The notes beneath the pieces are model-generated. The model did not search any database. It was not told the DNA's origin and worked only from the letters and a program-made list of their open reading frames with translations. This document shows positions 1 to 8,391 of a stretch of 64,000 bases of DNA, one piece after another. The position numbers were made by a program, and so were the translations under genes. Each line of letters starts with the position of its first letter. The stretch's first letter is position 1. The stretch spans positions 26,917 through 90,916 of the IMG/VR virus record IMGVR_UViG_3300043788_000101; one strand, given 5' to 3'. The stretch comes from a virus.

Positions 1-2
1 GC

Positions 3-158
3 GGGCGCGAGACGTTCGACGCCATCCAGCGTCAGCAGCTCCACCCGATCGTGACGCTCGCGAATGGCCAGCTCCCGGGGCAACAGCAGCCGAAGGTCAT
101 CTCGTTCTCGGTCATCGACCTTGCGACTGGAGCAAAGGCGGCACGACGTGGCTGGTAG
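3..158 (+). CDS. C-terminal end of unrecognised protein (cut by window start)
   Basis: The reading frame open from base 3 ends at TAG 156-158 and encodes about 51 residues with a natural-looking composition (ends ATGAKAARRGW). Its position directly before the tail-completion gene suggests a head-tail connector or neck protein, but the fragment is too short to assign. It overlaps the next gene's likely GTG start by 11 bases. Confidence 0.55.
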   Translation, partial: GRETFDAIQRQQLHPIVTLANGQLPGQQQPKVISFSVIDLATGAKAARRGW

Positions 159-606
159 TGGAGACGCGGCTGCAGCCGAGATGCAGAAGATCGCGAGCGC
201 GATTCGAGCGCTCACGCACGTGCCATCGCGCGCGAGCCGCGGGGCAGCGCACTCGATCGGCCAGCTCATCGATCGTCAGTTCGACACGGGGACCGATCCG
301 TACGGCAAGCGGTGGAAGCCGCTCAAGCCGAGCACGATCGCCCGCAAGGGCCACGCTCAGATCGGCGTCGATACCCATCGCATGCGCGATTCGCTCGAGG
401 TCAAGCCGATGAGCGGAGCCGGTGTGCAGATCACGGCCGGGCCCGAGTATACGGCCTACTTCTCGCGCAAGCGTCCGCTCTTTCCGACGCATGGCCTCCC
501 TCGCGCGTGGCGCAACGCCATCACGGACGCCCTCAACGTCGAAGCCAAGGCGGTTCTCGCCGGCACGGGCGCGACGGGCGCGATCCTCGACCAGGCCGCG
601 GAGTAG
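148..606 (+). CDS. phage virion morphogenesis / tail completion protein
   Basis: 152 aa from GTG 148, which has a purine-rich AAAGGCGG stretch upstream; an ATG at 64 in the same frame would give an Arg/Ser-rich extension overlapping the previous gene and is less likely. The core 'IDRQFDTGTDPYG-KRWKPLKPSTIARKG', 'MRDSLEV' and 'RPLFP' segments match the layout of the Phage_tail_S / Mu gpG virion morphogenesis family, which finishes the tail or head-tail joint. The order completion protein, small protein, sheath, tube is the usual myovirus order. Family by motif; exact role inferred. Confidence 0.7.
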   Translation: MAGSGDAAAAEMQKIASAIRALTHVPSRASRGAAHSIGQLIDRQFDTGTDPYGKRWKPLKPSTIARKGHAQIGVDTHRMRDSLEVKPMSGAGVQITAGPEYTAYFSRKRPLFPTHGLPRAWRNAITDALNVEAKAVLAGTGATGAILDQAAE

Positions 607-609
607 AGC

Positions 610-1212
610 GTGACCGGAGTCATCACGCAGATCGTCGCCGCGCTCGGCGACACGCTGAACGTCCTCCTCACGAACGCGCAGCAACGCCCGCTCCAAGATG
701 GCAAGATCCTTATCGGTCGCGAGCACGTGGCGGACGGTTCCGCGGCTCCGCGCGTCGTCATGATCCCGATGACGTCGCGCTACGAGGTCGCGCGGCATTC
801 TCCGTCGACGTACCTGCCCGTCGACGCCAATGGGCGCGCATTGCGATGGCGAGCGCGCCCGCTCTGGTCGGAGGCGCTCACGATGCAGTGTCACTGCTGG
901 GGCGACACCGAGAGCTTCTCGGCCACCGACCCAGCGCGCGGCTTCAACGCCGCCCAGGCCCTAACGCATCGTCTCTTCACCGCGGCCTACCTCATCATGA
1001 CGGCCAACGGCTGCAGGCCGACCGCGGGCGCATGGGGAGACCAGGCGACCGACAAGCCGGATCTACTCACTTCGGGTCACTACACGGTAGTGGGGCTCGA
1101 GGTCGACATTCCGATCACCGATCAGGCGCTGCGATTCGTGCCGCCTGGCACGATGATCGAACGGCCGGATCCAGCGCGCAGCCCGCTATTCACGGCGCCA
1201 GCTGGCGACTAA
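610..1212 (+). CDS. putative tail terminator / neck protein
   Basis: 200 aa from GTG 610, four bases after the previous stop. The C-terminal half contains 'GHYTVVGLEVDIPITD' followed by a conserved-looking FVPPGTM segment; no domain is recognised with certainty. In myoviruses the gene between tail completion and sheath usually encodes the tail terminator that caps tube and sheath, and the size fits. Assignment rests on gene order only. Confidence 0.5.
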   Translation: MTGVITQIVAALGDTLNVLLTNAQQRPLQDGKILIGREHVADGSAAPRVVMIPMTSRYEVARHSPSTYLPVDANGRALRWRARPLWSEALTMQCHCWGDTESFSATDPARGFNAAQALTHRLFTAAYLIMTANGCRPTAGAWGDQATDKPDLLTSGHYTVVGLEVDIPITDQALRFVPPGTMIERPDPARSPLFTAPAGD

Positions 1213-1323
1213 CTGGGCGCTTTCGCACATACGGAAACCGCACGCATGCGCGTGTAACGCAGGCGCCCAGCCGGGCTGCCATGGGCCGACAACTATCAAC
1301 GGCAGCAAGAGGCAAAGAACTAC

Positions 1324-2892
1324 ATGGGCAGCAACGGATACGTTCAGGTCAATTTGGTCGACGGAGGAGGGGCCGCAATCGTCGTCCCCAACACGCAAGT
1401 GCAAGTCGTCATTGGTGTTGCTTCGTCTGGCACCGTCAGCACCATTACGGCCACGAAGTCGCCATCCACGCTAGCCTCAACCTTCGGCTGGGGTCCGCTG
1501 CCTGAGGCGGCAGCGCTCACGTGCCTCGCGGGCGGCACCGTGCTCGCGATTCCGGTCACCAAGGCTACAGCAGGCGCGCTCTCGGCGGTTACGACATCGC
1601 AGGGCACTGGAGGCTCGACGGGCACTTCGGTCACGACTGTCAGCGGCACGCCATACGACACATATTTCGTCGAGGTTCTCTATACGACGGGCGGCACGAT
1701 CGGAACTGGGCCAATCGCGTTCACGATATCGCTCGACGCCGGGCGGAGCTACTCGCCGACCATTCAGATCACGACCGCGACCACGTACCTCATTCCGGGC
1801 ACGAACATCACGCTCAACTTCGCGGCAGGCACCAAGGTCGCCGGCAACTACGATCAGTTCTGCTCGACTGAGCCGCTCTGGAACGATGCGGGAGTGCTCG
1901 TGGCGCTCAACGCGCTTGCCGCGAGCCCGTACGGTCAACAGGGCTTCGGCAGCATGCACATCGTCGGCGGGTCGACGTCGCCAGGCTTCGGCACGAGCGG
2001 CGCAGCTGGCAGCGACGTGACGGCCATCGCAGGGGACTCGTCGGGCTACATCACGGCGTGGTCCACGAACACCCAGCCCATCTACGCGGATGCGATCTTT
2101 TCGGCGCGTGACGCGGAGGCACCGACTGTCTGGGGCGGCAGCGGCGGTGAGACCGACTCGCAGTGGCAGACGTCGATCCTCACGGGTTTCAGCGCCGTCG
2201 CGGCGCGGCGCGCGAGCGTCTGCGCGGCCTACTACAACATGCCCTCGGCGCTCATCAACCCGCTCGGAATGGTGCCGCGGTTCCGGCGTTCGATCGCCTA
2301 CAGCGTGGCACAGCGCACCGTGCTCATGAGCGGTCCGCAGCGGAGCTGGGGCCGCGTCAAGGATGGCCCGCTCGGCAATATCGTCATCAATCCGCTGTCG
2401 GACCCGACCGACGGGTTCAACTACCACAACGAGGCGATCAACCCGGGGCTCAACGCCGGTCGCTTCGTCACGACGACGACGCGCGCGTATCTCCAGGGCG
2501 TCTACGTCCTTCAGGCCAACAACTTCGCCAGCACCGGCTCGCAGATCAACTCGCGGCCCCTCATGGCCGTCTGGAACGTGGCGGCCACGATCCTCGTCCA
2601 GGTGGGGCAAGACCTCATCAACGACAACGTGCGACTGCTGCCCGCGGGCACGCTCGATCCGCGCGACGCGGCGACGATTCAGTCGAACCTACTCTCGGCC
2701 ATCACCTCGAATATGACGGCGCAGCAGATGATCTCGAGTGCCACGGTCATCGTCGACCAGACCGCCAACGTTGGGCTCAACGGCATCGTGCCCATCACGT
2801 GCACGCTGACGGCGCGCGGCATAGTGCTCCAGGTCAACATCAACCTCCAGTACAGCGACTCGAGCCAGGCCGGCCCGGGACAGCTCGGCTAG
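1324..2892 (+). CDS. tail sheath protein
   Basis: 522 aa, ATG start. The N-terminus is a beta-rich domain rich in Gly/Ser/Thr; the C-terminal 150 residues carry the sheath signature: 'LMAVWNVAATILVQVGQDL', a mutable linker, then 'VDQTANVGLNG' and a final strand 'VLQVNINLQYS' that in known sheaths hooks into neighbouring subunits. Length is in the usual 400-700 aa range. Immediately followed by the tube gene. This identifies the virus as contractile-tailed. Confidence 0.88.
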   Translation: MGSNGYVQVNLVDGGGAAIVVPNTQVQVVIGVASSGTVSTITATKSPSTLASTFGWGPLPEAAALTCLAGGTVLAIPVTKATAGALSAVTTSQGTGGSTGTSVTTVSGTPYDTYFVEVLYTTGGTIGTGPIAFTISLDAGRSYSPTIQITTATTYLIPGTNITLNFAAGTKVAGNYDQFCSTEPLWNDAGVLVALNALAASPYGQQGFGSMHIVGGSTSPGFGTSGAAGSDVTAIAGDSSGYITAWSTNTQPIYADAIFSARDAEAPTVWGGSGGETDSQWQTSILTGFSAVAARRASVCAAYYNMPSALINPLGMVPRFRRSIAYSVAQRTVLMSGPQRSWGRVKDGPLGNIVINPLSDPTDGFNYHNEAINPGLNAGRFVTTTTRAYLQGVYVLQANNFASTGSQINSRPLMAVWNVAATILVQVGQDLINDNVRLLPAGTLDPRDAATIQSNLLSAITSNMTAQQMISSATVIVDQTANVGLNGIVPITCTLTARGIVLQVNINLQYSDSSQAGPGQLG

Positions 2893-2915
2893 GCGCGTAG
2901 GAGAACTGCAAGCCC

Positions 2916-3449
2916 ATGGCAAACGTAGGACTAAACCTCGGCGTCCAGGTCGGGGGTTTCGGCGTCCCGCTCCAGTACCCGCTTATCAACGGCGTGTCGT
3001 ACTCGTTCGCGTCGATCGAGTTCAAATTCGCCGGAGGACCGCCAATCACGGCGGTTTTGTCGGTCGATTACAAGATCAACCGAGAGCGCAAGAAGACGTT
3101 CGGGACCAACGTCAACCCACTTCGCAAGACGCGAGGCAAGATCGACTACTCTTCCAAGTGGAAGATGGCGCTGCCCGAGGCCTACAACCTCATCGGAGCC
3201 CTGGGCGCACAGGACCCTTCCGGGCTGAACGCCTACGGCGACGTCTTCTGGGTGGCGACGGTCACGTACTCGGAGAACGGGTTCTCGACCAACGTCATCA
3301 CCATCGAAGGCAACACGATGGACACCTGGGAGAACTCGCACGCGGAAGGCGTCGAGGAGCCGGTGGTGGAATTTGAAACATCTCCATTAATGATATTGTT
3401 GAATGGCCAGCCCATGTCGTCGATTCCGTTGTCGGCGCCTCAGTTCTGA
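2916..3449 (+). CDS. tail tube protein
   Basis: 177 aa, ATG start with a GGAG ribosome site. Begins with a short strand region and then 'YPLINGVSYSFASIEFKFAG', a motif seen in a phage tube-protein family, and an 'SVDYKINRERKKTFG' loop. Size and place directly after the sheath fit the inner tube. The N-terminal motif recurs in a truncated protein at 40503-40757 (see findings). Confidence 0.75.
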   Translation: MANVGLNLGVQVGGFGVPLQYPLINGVSYSFASIEFKFAGGPPITAVLSVDYKINRERKKTFGTNVNPLRKTRGKIDYSSKWKMALPEAYNLIGALGAQDPSGLNAYGDVFWVATVTYSENGFSTNVITIEGNTMDTWENSHAEGVEEPVVEFETSPLMILLNGQPMSSIPLSAPQF

Positions 3450-3461
3450 TATACTGGGCGC

Positions 3462-4169
3462 GTGAAACGGGGCCCACGCAATCATACCGAACCTCAACGC
3501 TGCGACCTTTGCGCTACTGAGAACTCACTAGCGTTCAAGACGCAATGGCAGCACGTTTGCGAACCCTGCAAAGCTGCTAGGCGCGCGAAGTACCGCGAGA
3601 CGAATAGTAAACATGTGCTCGCGTATGCACGAGAGCGGTCCGCAAAGATTCGGGCTGAGCATCCCGAAAGAATCAGGGCGGCGAAACGAGCCTCGGACCG
3701 TCGATGTGCGGCGCGCAAGCGAGCCTACGATAAAAAGTACGCCGCCGAGCACCCAGACAAGATGCGTGAGATTTCGCGACGCGCAGTCAAGAAGTGGATG
3801 GCCAAGCCGGAAAACAAGGCGAAGCATATAGCCTGGACGAAGGCGAACCCAGAAAAGCGTCGCGCCTACGCCCGCAAGTGGATTGCCGCCAACCGCTGGC
3901 TGACGTGCCTGTACTCGCAAAACCGCCGGGCGCGTGAGCAACTGGTAGCCCACACCCTGACGCTAGCCGAGTGGCGAGCCATCCTCGACTACTTCGGTCA
4001 CGCGTGCGCGTACTGCCTGCGCGGCAACGTGAAGCTCACCATCGAGCACGTCGTCCCAATCATCGAAGGCGGCCCACACTCAGCCGAGAACGTGGTGCCA
4101 GCCTGCGCATCGTGCAACTCGACGAAGGGCCGACGTAGCATCCTCACGATGCTCAACCGCGCAGCCTAG
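3462..4169 (+). CDS. HNH homing-type endonuclease
   Basis: 235 aa, GTG start. N-terminal CxxC pair (CDLCATEN ... CEPC), a long basic helical linker with repeated Ala/Arg/Lys, and a C-terminal HNH domain: CAYC, 'IEHVVPIIEGGPHSAENVVP', ACASCN, KGRR. It sits between tube and chaperone genes, a position typical of mobile HNH genes. Very similar in layout to the HNH at 18342-18926 (same FGH-CAYCLRG core). Base use is more AT-rich than its neighbours. Confidence 0.88.
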   Translation: MKRGPRNHTEPQRCDLCATENSLAFKTQWQHVCEPCKAARRAKYRETNSKHVLAYARERSAKIRAEHPERIRAAKRASDRRCAARKRAYDKKYAAEHPDKMREISRRAVKKWMAKPENKAKHIAWTKANPEKRRAYARKWIAANRWLTCLYSQNRRAREQLVAHTLTLAEWRAILDYFGHACAYCLRGNVKLTIEHVVPIIEGGPHSAENVVPACASCNSTKGRRSILTMLNRAA

Positions 4170-4264
4170 TCACTCACACAAGTTTACCGGCCGGGTCACC
4201 AGCCGAGCAACGCAAAGCGGGTCGCCGCCGAGCGTTGCACCTTCATCCAAAGGAGACCCGAGCC

Positions 4265-4603
4265 ATGTCCGTCAGCGAAAGTGTAATCCCGCAAGCGAAA
4301 CTCGAAGCCCTCGAAGCCATGCACAAGCGCATCGGCGTCGTCACCCACCCCGACGGCAAGTCGTGGGCGGTCGTGCTGCGCAAGCCTGCGCGCTCCGAGT
4401 ACAAGCTGTTCAAAGCGAACGCCAACAACCCGAGCACGCAGGCGGAGGCGCAAGAGAAGCTCTTCAAGGCGACCTGCTTGATCCCCGAAGGTCAGCCGGC
4501 CATCGAAGCGCTGCTCGAGGACTGGCCGGGCATTCCTGAGGCCTGCAGCAAGACCTTTCAGATGCTCGCCGGCATGTCGGGTGTCGAAGAGGGAAAATCC
4601 TAA
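4265..4603 (+). CDS. tail assembly chaperone, upstream (short) product
   Basis: 112 aa from ATG 4265, preceded by AAAGGAGACC; an upstream in-frame ATG at 4235 lacks a ribosome site. Small acidic-helical protein containing 'RIGVVTHPDGKSWAVVLRKP', placed two genes before the tape measure, where lambda gpG-like chaperones lie. The stop (TAA 4601-4603) is preceded by a slippery heptamer, and the next open frame lies in -1, supporting a G/GT-type pair. Family is inferred from position and the frameshift architecture. Confidence 0.7.
   Translation: MSVSESVIPQAKLEALEAMHKRIGVVTHPDGKSWAVVLRKPARSEYKLFKANANNPSTQAEAQEKLFKATCLIPEGQPAIEALLEDWPGIPEACSKTFQMLAGMSGVEEGKS
4591..4597 (+). promoter_or_regulatory. 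-1 ribosomal frameshift site (slippery GGGAAAA)
   Basis: Bases 4591-4597 read G GGA AAA in the chaperone frame, a canonical X XXY YYZ heptamer close to lambda's GGGAAAG. After a -1 slip the next codons are ATC CTA ATG, exactly the frame of the 55-codon ORF at 4603-4770, giving a fusion of about 168 residues. Tail chaperone frameshifting is well known in long-tailed phages; its use here is inferred. Confidence 0.7.
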
Positions 4604-4770
4604 TGTCCCTGCGCTACAAGCAGCGCAGGGACGCGATCACCTTTGCAGACGGGCTCGACGAGATGCTCCGCGGCGAGGACACGCTACCCGCAGAGGCTGC
4701 GCGTCTAAACGTCGCGGAGCTTCTTCTTATTTGCGGCAACTATATGACGGATGGTAAGTTCAGTAAGTGA
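4603..4770 (+). CDS. tail assembly chaperone, -1 frame extension
   Basis: 55 codons; ATG 4603 overlaps the preceding TAA (TAATG), so it could be made by coupling, but the upstream slippery site suggests it is mainly the C-terminal extension of a frameshift fusion. Residues are helical and charged (FADGLDEMLRGED). It is short for a GT extension and ends in a GTGA overlap with an endonuclease VII gene, so the extension may have been truncated by that insertion. Confidence 0.6.
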   Translation: MSLRYKQRRDAITFADGLDEMLRGEDTLPAEAARLNVAELLLICGNYMTDGKFSK

Positions 4771-5303
4771 ACCTAGCCAACTACGCGCGCGGCCCGCGAC
4801 CCAAGGGAGAGCCGCTTTGCTGCAACGGATGCGAGACGACCGATCCGAGCGCATTCCGTAACCCACTATGCGACAGATTCTGCATATCGTGCAGAGCTAT
4901 CAGGCGTAAAGCCAAGCTCAATCGGCCGTACTACATAAAGTACGCGAAACGCAGGCAGCAGGACCCGGAATTGCGAGCCCGTGACCGGGCGCAGAAACGC
5001 AAGCGCGAACGTGAGCGCTACGAGACTGAGCCTGGATACAGGGACCATAGGCGCAAGCGTCACGCGGCATGGAAACTGGGCATTGCGAGGTCCGACGTAG
5101 AGAGCCTCATCGAGGCAAAACGTAGGCCTTGTCCGATATGTATGAGACAAAGAACGGTGCGGCATATGGCGATAGACCATGACCACAAGACTGGGAAGGT
5201 ACGCGGCGTTATATGCATTTCGTGCAACACCGGAATAGGCCAGTTCCGAGATGACATAGAAGCCATGATGCGCGCCGTCGCGTACCTCAAAGAGCATAGT
5301 TAG
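4767..5303 (+). CDS. recombination endonuclease VII family protein
   Basis: 178 aa, GTG start overlapping the previous stop. N-terminal CxxC zinc site (CNGCET, CISC), a long Arg/Lys-rich middle helix, and the endonuclease VII core: CPICMRQ, 'MAIDHDHKTGKVRGVICISC' with the DHDH metal site, and CNTGIGQFRDD. Such His-Me finger nucleases cut branched DNA or act as homing enzymes. Lower GC than the neighbours and the interruption of the chaperone region suggest a mobile insertion. Confidence 0.88.
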   Translation: MNLANYARGPRPKGEPLCCNGCETTDPSAFRNPLCDRFCISCRAIRRKAKLNRPYYIKYAKRRQQDPELRARDRAQKRKRERERYETEPGYRDHRRKRHAAWKLGIARSDVESLIEAKRRPCPICMRQRTVRHMAIDHDHKTGKVRGVICISCNTGIGQFRDDIEAMMRAVAYLKEHS

Positions 5304-5570
5304 ATGGCCCGCATCCGAATCGTGACCAAGCGACCACCGCAGCCCGAACGCGTGCCTGGCTATCCGCGTATCAACGGCGTGCAGACGAGCCTCGTGGACT
5401 GCTACTTCTACGCCGTTGCCGACGACGGAACGGAGGAGCCGCTTCACGGCGTGACAGCGTTCGCGATTGATTGCTCGGAACCGACGGAAGCCCTCCGAGC
5501 CACGATTCAGTTCGTCGATGTGGACATCGACATCGAGGCGGAGACCAGCGACATACCGGAGCACGGGTAA
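5304..5570 (+). CDS. small hypothetical protein between chaperone and tape measure
   Basis: 88 aa, ATG abutting the previous stop and four bases before the tape-measure start. Beta-rich, acidic C-terminus (DVDIDIEAE). No family recognised. Placement suggests a tail-assembly role, or it may be the displaced remainder of the chaperone extension. Confidence 0.6.
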   Translation: MARIRIVTKRPPQPERVPGYPRINGVQTSLVDCYFYAVADDGTEEPLHGVTAFAIDCSEPTEALRATIQFVDVDIDIEAETSDIPEHG

Positions 5571-5573
5571 AGC

Positions 5574-7454
5574 GTGGCGATCGTATGGGGCGTGACGCTC
5601 AAGGACGGAGTCTCGACGTCAGCGAACCTGATTGGGTCCGCTATGGGCGACGCCGCCTCGCAGGCCAAAGTGCTCGCTGGGGCGATGAAGTCGGCGCAAG
5701 CAGCGGTCGCAAAGGCAGCGGCGCTCGGTGACGTGAAGGGTGCCCAAATAGCGGCAACACGGTTTCATGCTCTGAGCGCGACGTTAGAGTCACTGCCTCC
5801 GCACGCGGAAGCCGCCTCGGAAGGCGCCAGGGGACTTGGCGAGTCAATGACTGAATCCGTCTTCAAGGCGGAGGTGCTCAAAGACGCGCTCGAGGAGCTT
5901 GGCAAGAAAGCCGTCGAGGCGCTCAAGACGGGCTTCGAGTTCGCCATCGAGGCGAGCGAGAACCTCAAGCGCATGACAGCGCAGTTCGATGCGCTCGGGC
6001 CCGCAGGGCAGCACGCGGGCGCGCAGACCATCGCGGCCATCCGAGGGATCGCCAAGGAGGTCCCGCAGTCCGAGGCGCAGATCGCCGGCTGGGCTCGTTC
6101 GCTCCAAGCGACGGGCACGATCAAGCTCGACAAGCTCAAAGACCAGATCAAGGCCATCGCCGGGGCCGATGCGCTCGGTGCGGTCGAGGGTGCAGGGGAG
6201 GCGACACGAGCCGTCCTCGCGAAGCTCAACGAGACGTCGCAGAAGGGCGGCAAGACGCGCTTTACACTCGCGGAGCTGGCACCGACAGGCATCAGCGAAG
6301 CCGAATTGTTCAAGGCCATGGGGCCAAACATGAACGCGGCAGGCTTCGAGGCGGGCAAAAAGGCTGGCGCGATTACAGGCGCCCAGATCTCCGAGGCAAT
6401 CACCAAGGCCATCAACATCAAGAGCGGCGGTGCGCTCGCGGCGCAAATGGACGAGCTGTCGACGATCGCGACCAAGGCCAAAGACGGCTTGATGCACCTC
6501 TTCGAGGACGTCGACGTCTCGCCGCTGACAGATAGTCTCAAAAGCTTCTTTTCGATATTCGATCTTTCCGCGCCAAGTGGACAAGCGATCAAGCGAGGCA
6601 TCACGGCGGCATTCAAGGAGGTTTCCGCCATCCTACTCAAGGTCGGAGACGGTGTCCGCCACGTCATCATCGCGTTTCTGCAGGGAGCGATATTCATCAA
6701 GAAGCACGGCGAGGGAATCAAGGCGGTTGTGCTCGGGGTAGGAGCCACGATTCTCGTCGCCTTCGGGCCCGCGGCACTCATAGCCATTGGGGCGTATACG
6801 GCAGCCATGTGGGGCGCGGCGGTTGCGACCATTGCCGCTAATCTACCACTCATCTTGTGGGCGGCTGCCATAGGACTAGCGGTCGCCGCTATTATGTACT
6901 TCGCGCCGCAAATCAAGAAGTCGGCTCTCGCGATTGGCGAGTTTGCGACCAAGGGCTGGAACATGGCCGTCGACTTCGTGGCCAGTCTAGTGGACGGGTT
7001 CATGAGTGGCGTCAAGAAGGTCGAGGACGCAGCAAGCAAAATTGCGCACGCGGCAATCGACGCCGTCAAAAACATCTTCAAGGCTCATTCGCCATCCCAG
7101 GTCATGATGGATCTCGGCGTAGGCATTCCCGAAGGGATGGCTACCGGGATTTCGCAAGGCACCGGAAAAGCCGTCGGCGCGTCTCAAGACATGAGCGCGG
7201 ACGTCATGAGCGCGGCAACTCCTGGGCCACAATCTGGCAGCGGCGTCGAAGCGGCGCCAAAAGGCAGAGGCGGCGCAGCGTTAGGCGGTAGGGGTGGTGG
7301 AGGTGGCGGCTTCAATATCACGATCGAGAGCTTCGTCATCGAGGCGGGTCACGCATCCTCACCCGGGGAACTGAAGGAACTCGTCGAGGAAGGTTTCTCG
7401 ACGCTCGCCGATAGGCTGGCCATCATGGTCGGATCAGGACCTAGCCCGGCGTAG
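5574..7454 (+). CDS. tail tape measure protein
   Basis: 626 aa, GTG start. N-terminal 300 residues are Ala-rich helices/coiled coil; two or three hydrophobic segments at about residues 385-450; then 'AHSPSQVMMDLGVGIPEGM', the C-terminal motif common to tape measure proteins (SPS-x-M-x-x-G-x-G-I-x-x-G), a Gly-rich linker and a final helix. By the usual ratio of about 1.5 angstrom per residue the tail would be roughly 90-100 nm long. Long antisense frames over this gene are shadows. Confidence 0.88.
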   Translation: MAIVWGVTLKDGVSTSANLIGSAMGDAASQAKVLAGAMKSAQAAVAKAAALGDVKGAQIAATRFHALSATLESLPPHAEAASEGARGLGESMTESVFKAEVLKDALEELGKKAVEALKTGFEFAIEASENLKRMTAQFDALGPAGQHAGAQTIAAIRGIAKEVPQSEAQIAGWARSLQATGTIKLDKLKDQIKAIAGADALGAVEGAGEATRAVLAKLNETSQKGGKTRFTLAELAPTGISEAELFKAMGPNMNAAGFEAGKKAGAITGAQISEAITKAINIKSGGALAAQMDELSTIATKAKDGLMHLFEDVDVSPLTDSLKSFFSIFDLSAPSGQAIKRGITAAFKEVSAILLKVGDGVRHVIIAFLQGAIFIKKHGEGIKAVVLGVGATILVAFGPAALIAIGAYTAAMWGAAVATIAANLPLILWAAAIGLAVAAIMYFAPQIKKSALAIGEFATKGWNMAVDFVASLVDGFMSGVKKVEDAASKIAHAAIDAVKNIFKAHSPSQVMMDLGVGIPEGMATGISQGTGKAVGASQDMSADVMSAATPGPQSGSGVEAAPKGRGGAALGGRGGGGGGFNITIESFVIEAGHASSPGELKELVEEGFSTLADRLAIMVGSGPSPA

Positions 7455-7467
7455 CTGCAGACGATGG

Positions 7468-7731
7468 TCAACCGTGATTGGATAGATCCCACGTTTTCTC
7501 TAGCACAATAGTCTCTAACGCCTGCAATTGGACAATCATACTTCGTAGATCGATTACATAAAGACGAGCTTCGAGGTCGTCGGTAAAGCGTCGCACGGGA
7601 CGTGTGGCCTCTGGGTTGAAGCAGCGCGCGCATGCAGCGATGTCACGCAAGCTGAACGACTCTACGCGCCCAGACGAATCACGCAAAGTGTCGATGGTCA
7701 TGGTTGGAACAGATGATTTTGGCGTGTTCAC
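7468..7731 (-). CDS. reverse-strand moron gene, unknown function
   Basis: 87 aa on the opposite strand to all surrounding tail genes. GTG start at 7731 has a perfect AGGAGG ribosome site a few bases upstream. Sequence lacks a recognised motif; it is amphipathic and contains 'SLRDIAACARCF'. Base composition is clearly more AT-rich than the flanking genes. Strand, own ribosome site and composition fit an independently acquired moron. Confidence 0.65.
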   Translation of the reverse strand: MNTPKSSVPTMTIDTLRDSSGRVESFSLRDIAACARCFNPEATRPVRRFTDDLEARLYVIDLRSMIVQLQALETIVLEKTWDLSNHG

Positions 7732-7773
7732 GGAACCTCCTATGGCTTGTCACAAACACTATCACGGAGCACG

Positions 7774-8388
7774 ATGACGCTTCAAGTCTCCACGGGTAGC
7801 TACCAAGTCAGCGCCAAGGCCGTGGGCGCCGCCCAATACAACCCGATCGATTACCCGGACCTCTACGACTACATCTACGTCAACGGACAGGAGTGCCCAG
7901 GCTGGTGCGTCGTCAGCGGCTGGGTCCGAAAGTGGGGATGGGAGAAAAAGACAGGCAAGGGAATCCAGGGAACGGTGCTCACCTTCACGGGCAAACCCTC
8001 GGCTGAGGGCGACATCATCTTCTATTTGACGGAGCCGGCAGATTTTGAGGAGTGGGTTACCTTCTTTCTCAACTTCAAATACGATGCAACGAAGAAGAAG
8101 CAGCTCTTCGCGGTGGACGTGCGGCATCCGCTGCTCGTTGATATAGGCGTGCGCGCCTGCGTCGTCGAGACCATCAGTCAGATCGAGCACGAGGGCCTCA
8201 ACCTCTGGTCGCGCAAAGTGCACCTCGTCGAGTACGCGCCTCCGCCGAAGGCCGCTTCCGTATCAACGCCGCAGGGCTCCACCAACAAGAGCGACGTGAA
8301 CACGTTCATAGGACCGCCTGCGCCTGACCCCACGAATCCGCTAGATACCAAGATAGCCTCGATGGCCGTAGAGCTTGGCCAGCCATAG
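7774..8388 (+). CDS. tail/baseplate hub region protein, unknown family
   Basis: 204 aa from ATG 7774 (GGAG upstream); an upstream TTG at 7747 is unlikely. Beta-rich with aromatic patches ('YDYIYVNGQECPGWCVVSGW', 'FEEWVTFFLNF') and a Pro/Ser/Thr-rich C-terminal tail. It occupies the place of the Mu gp43 / T4 gp53-like genes after the tape measure, so it probably joins tube to baseplate hub. No family recognised. Confidence 0.65.
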   Translation: MTLQVSTGSYQVSAKAVGAAQYNPIDYPDLYDYIYVNGQECPGWCVVSGWVRKWGWEKKTGKGIQGTVLTFTGKPSAEGDIIFYLTEPADFEEWVTFFLNFKYDATKKKQLFAVDVRHPLLVDIGVRACVVETISQIEHEGLNLWSRKVHLVEYAPPPKAASVSTPQGSTNKSDVNTFIGPPAPDPTNPLDTKIASMAVELGQP

Positions 8389-8391
8389 GCG

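Noticed and set aside
1477-2610. 377-codon reverse-strand frame over the sheath gene
   Set aside because: Arg/Val/Asp-rich shadow typical of GC-rich antisense frames.
5765-7081. 438-codon reverse-strand frame over the tape measure gene
   Set aside because: Ala/Ser/Pro-biased mirror of a GC-rich helical gene, no ribosome site, no motif.
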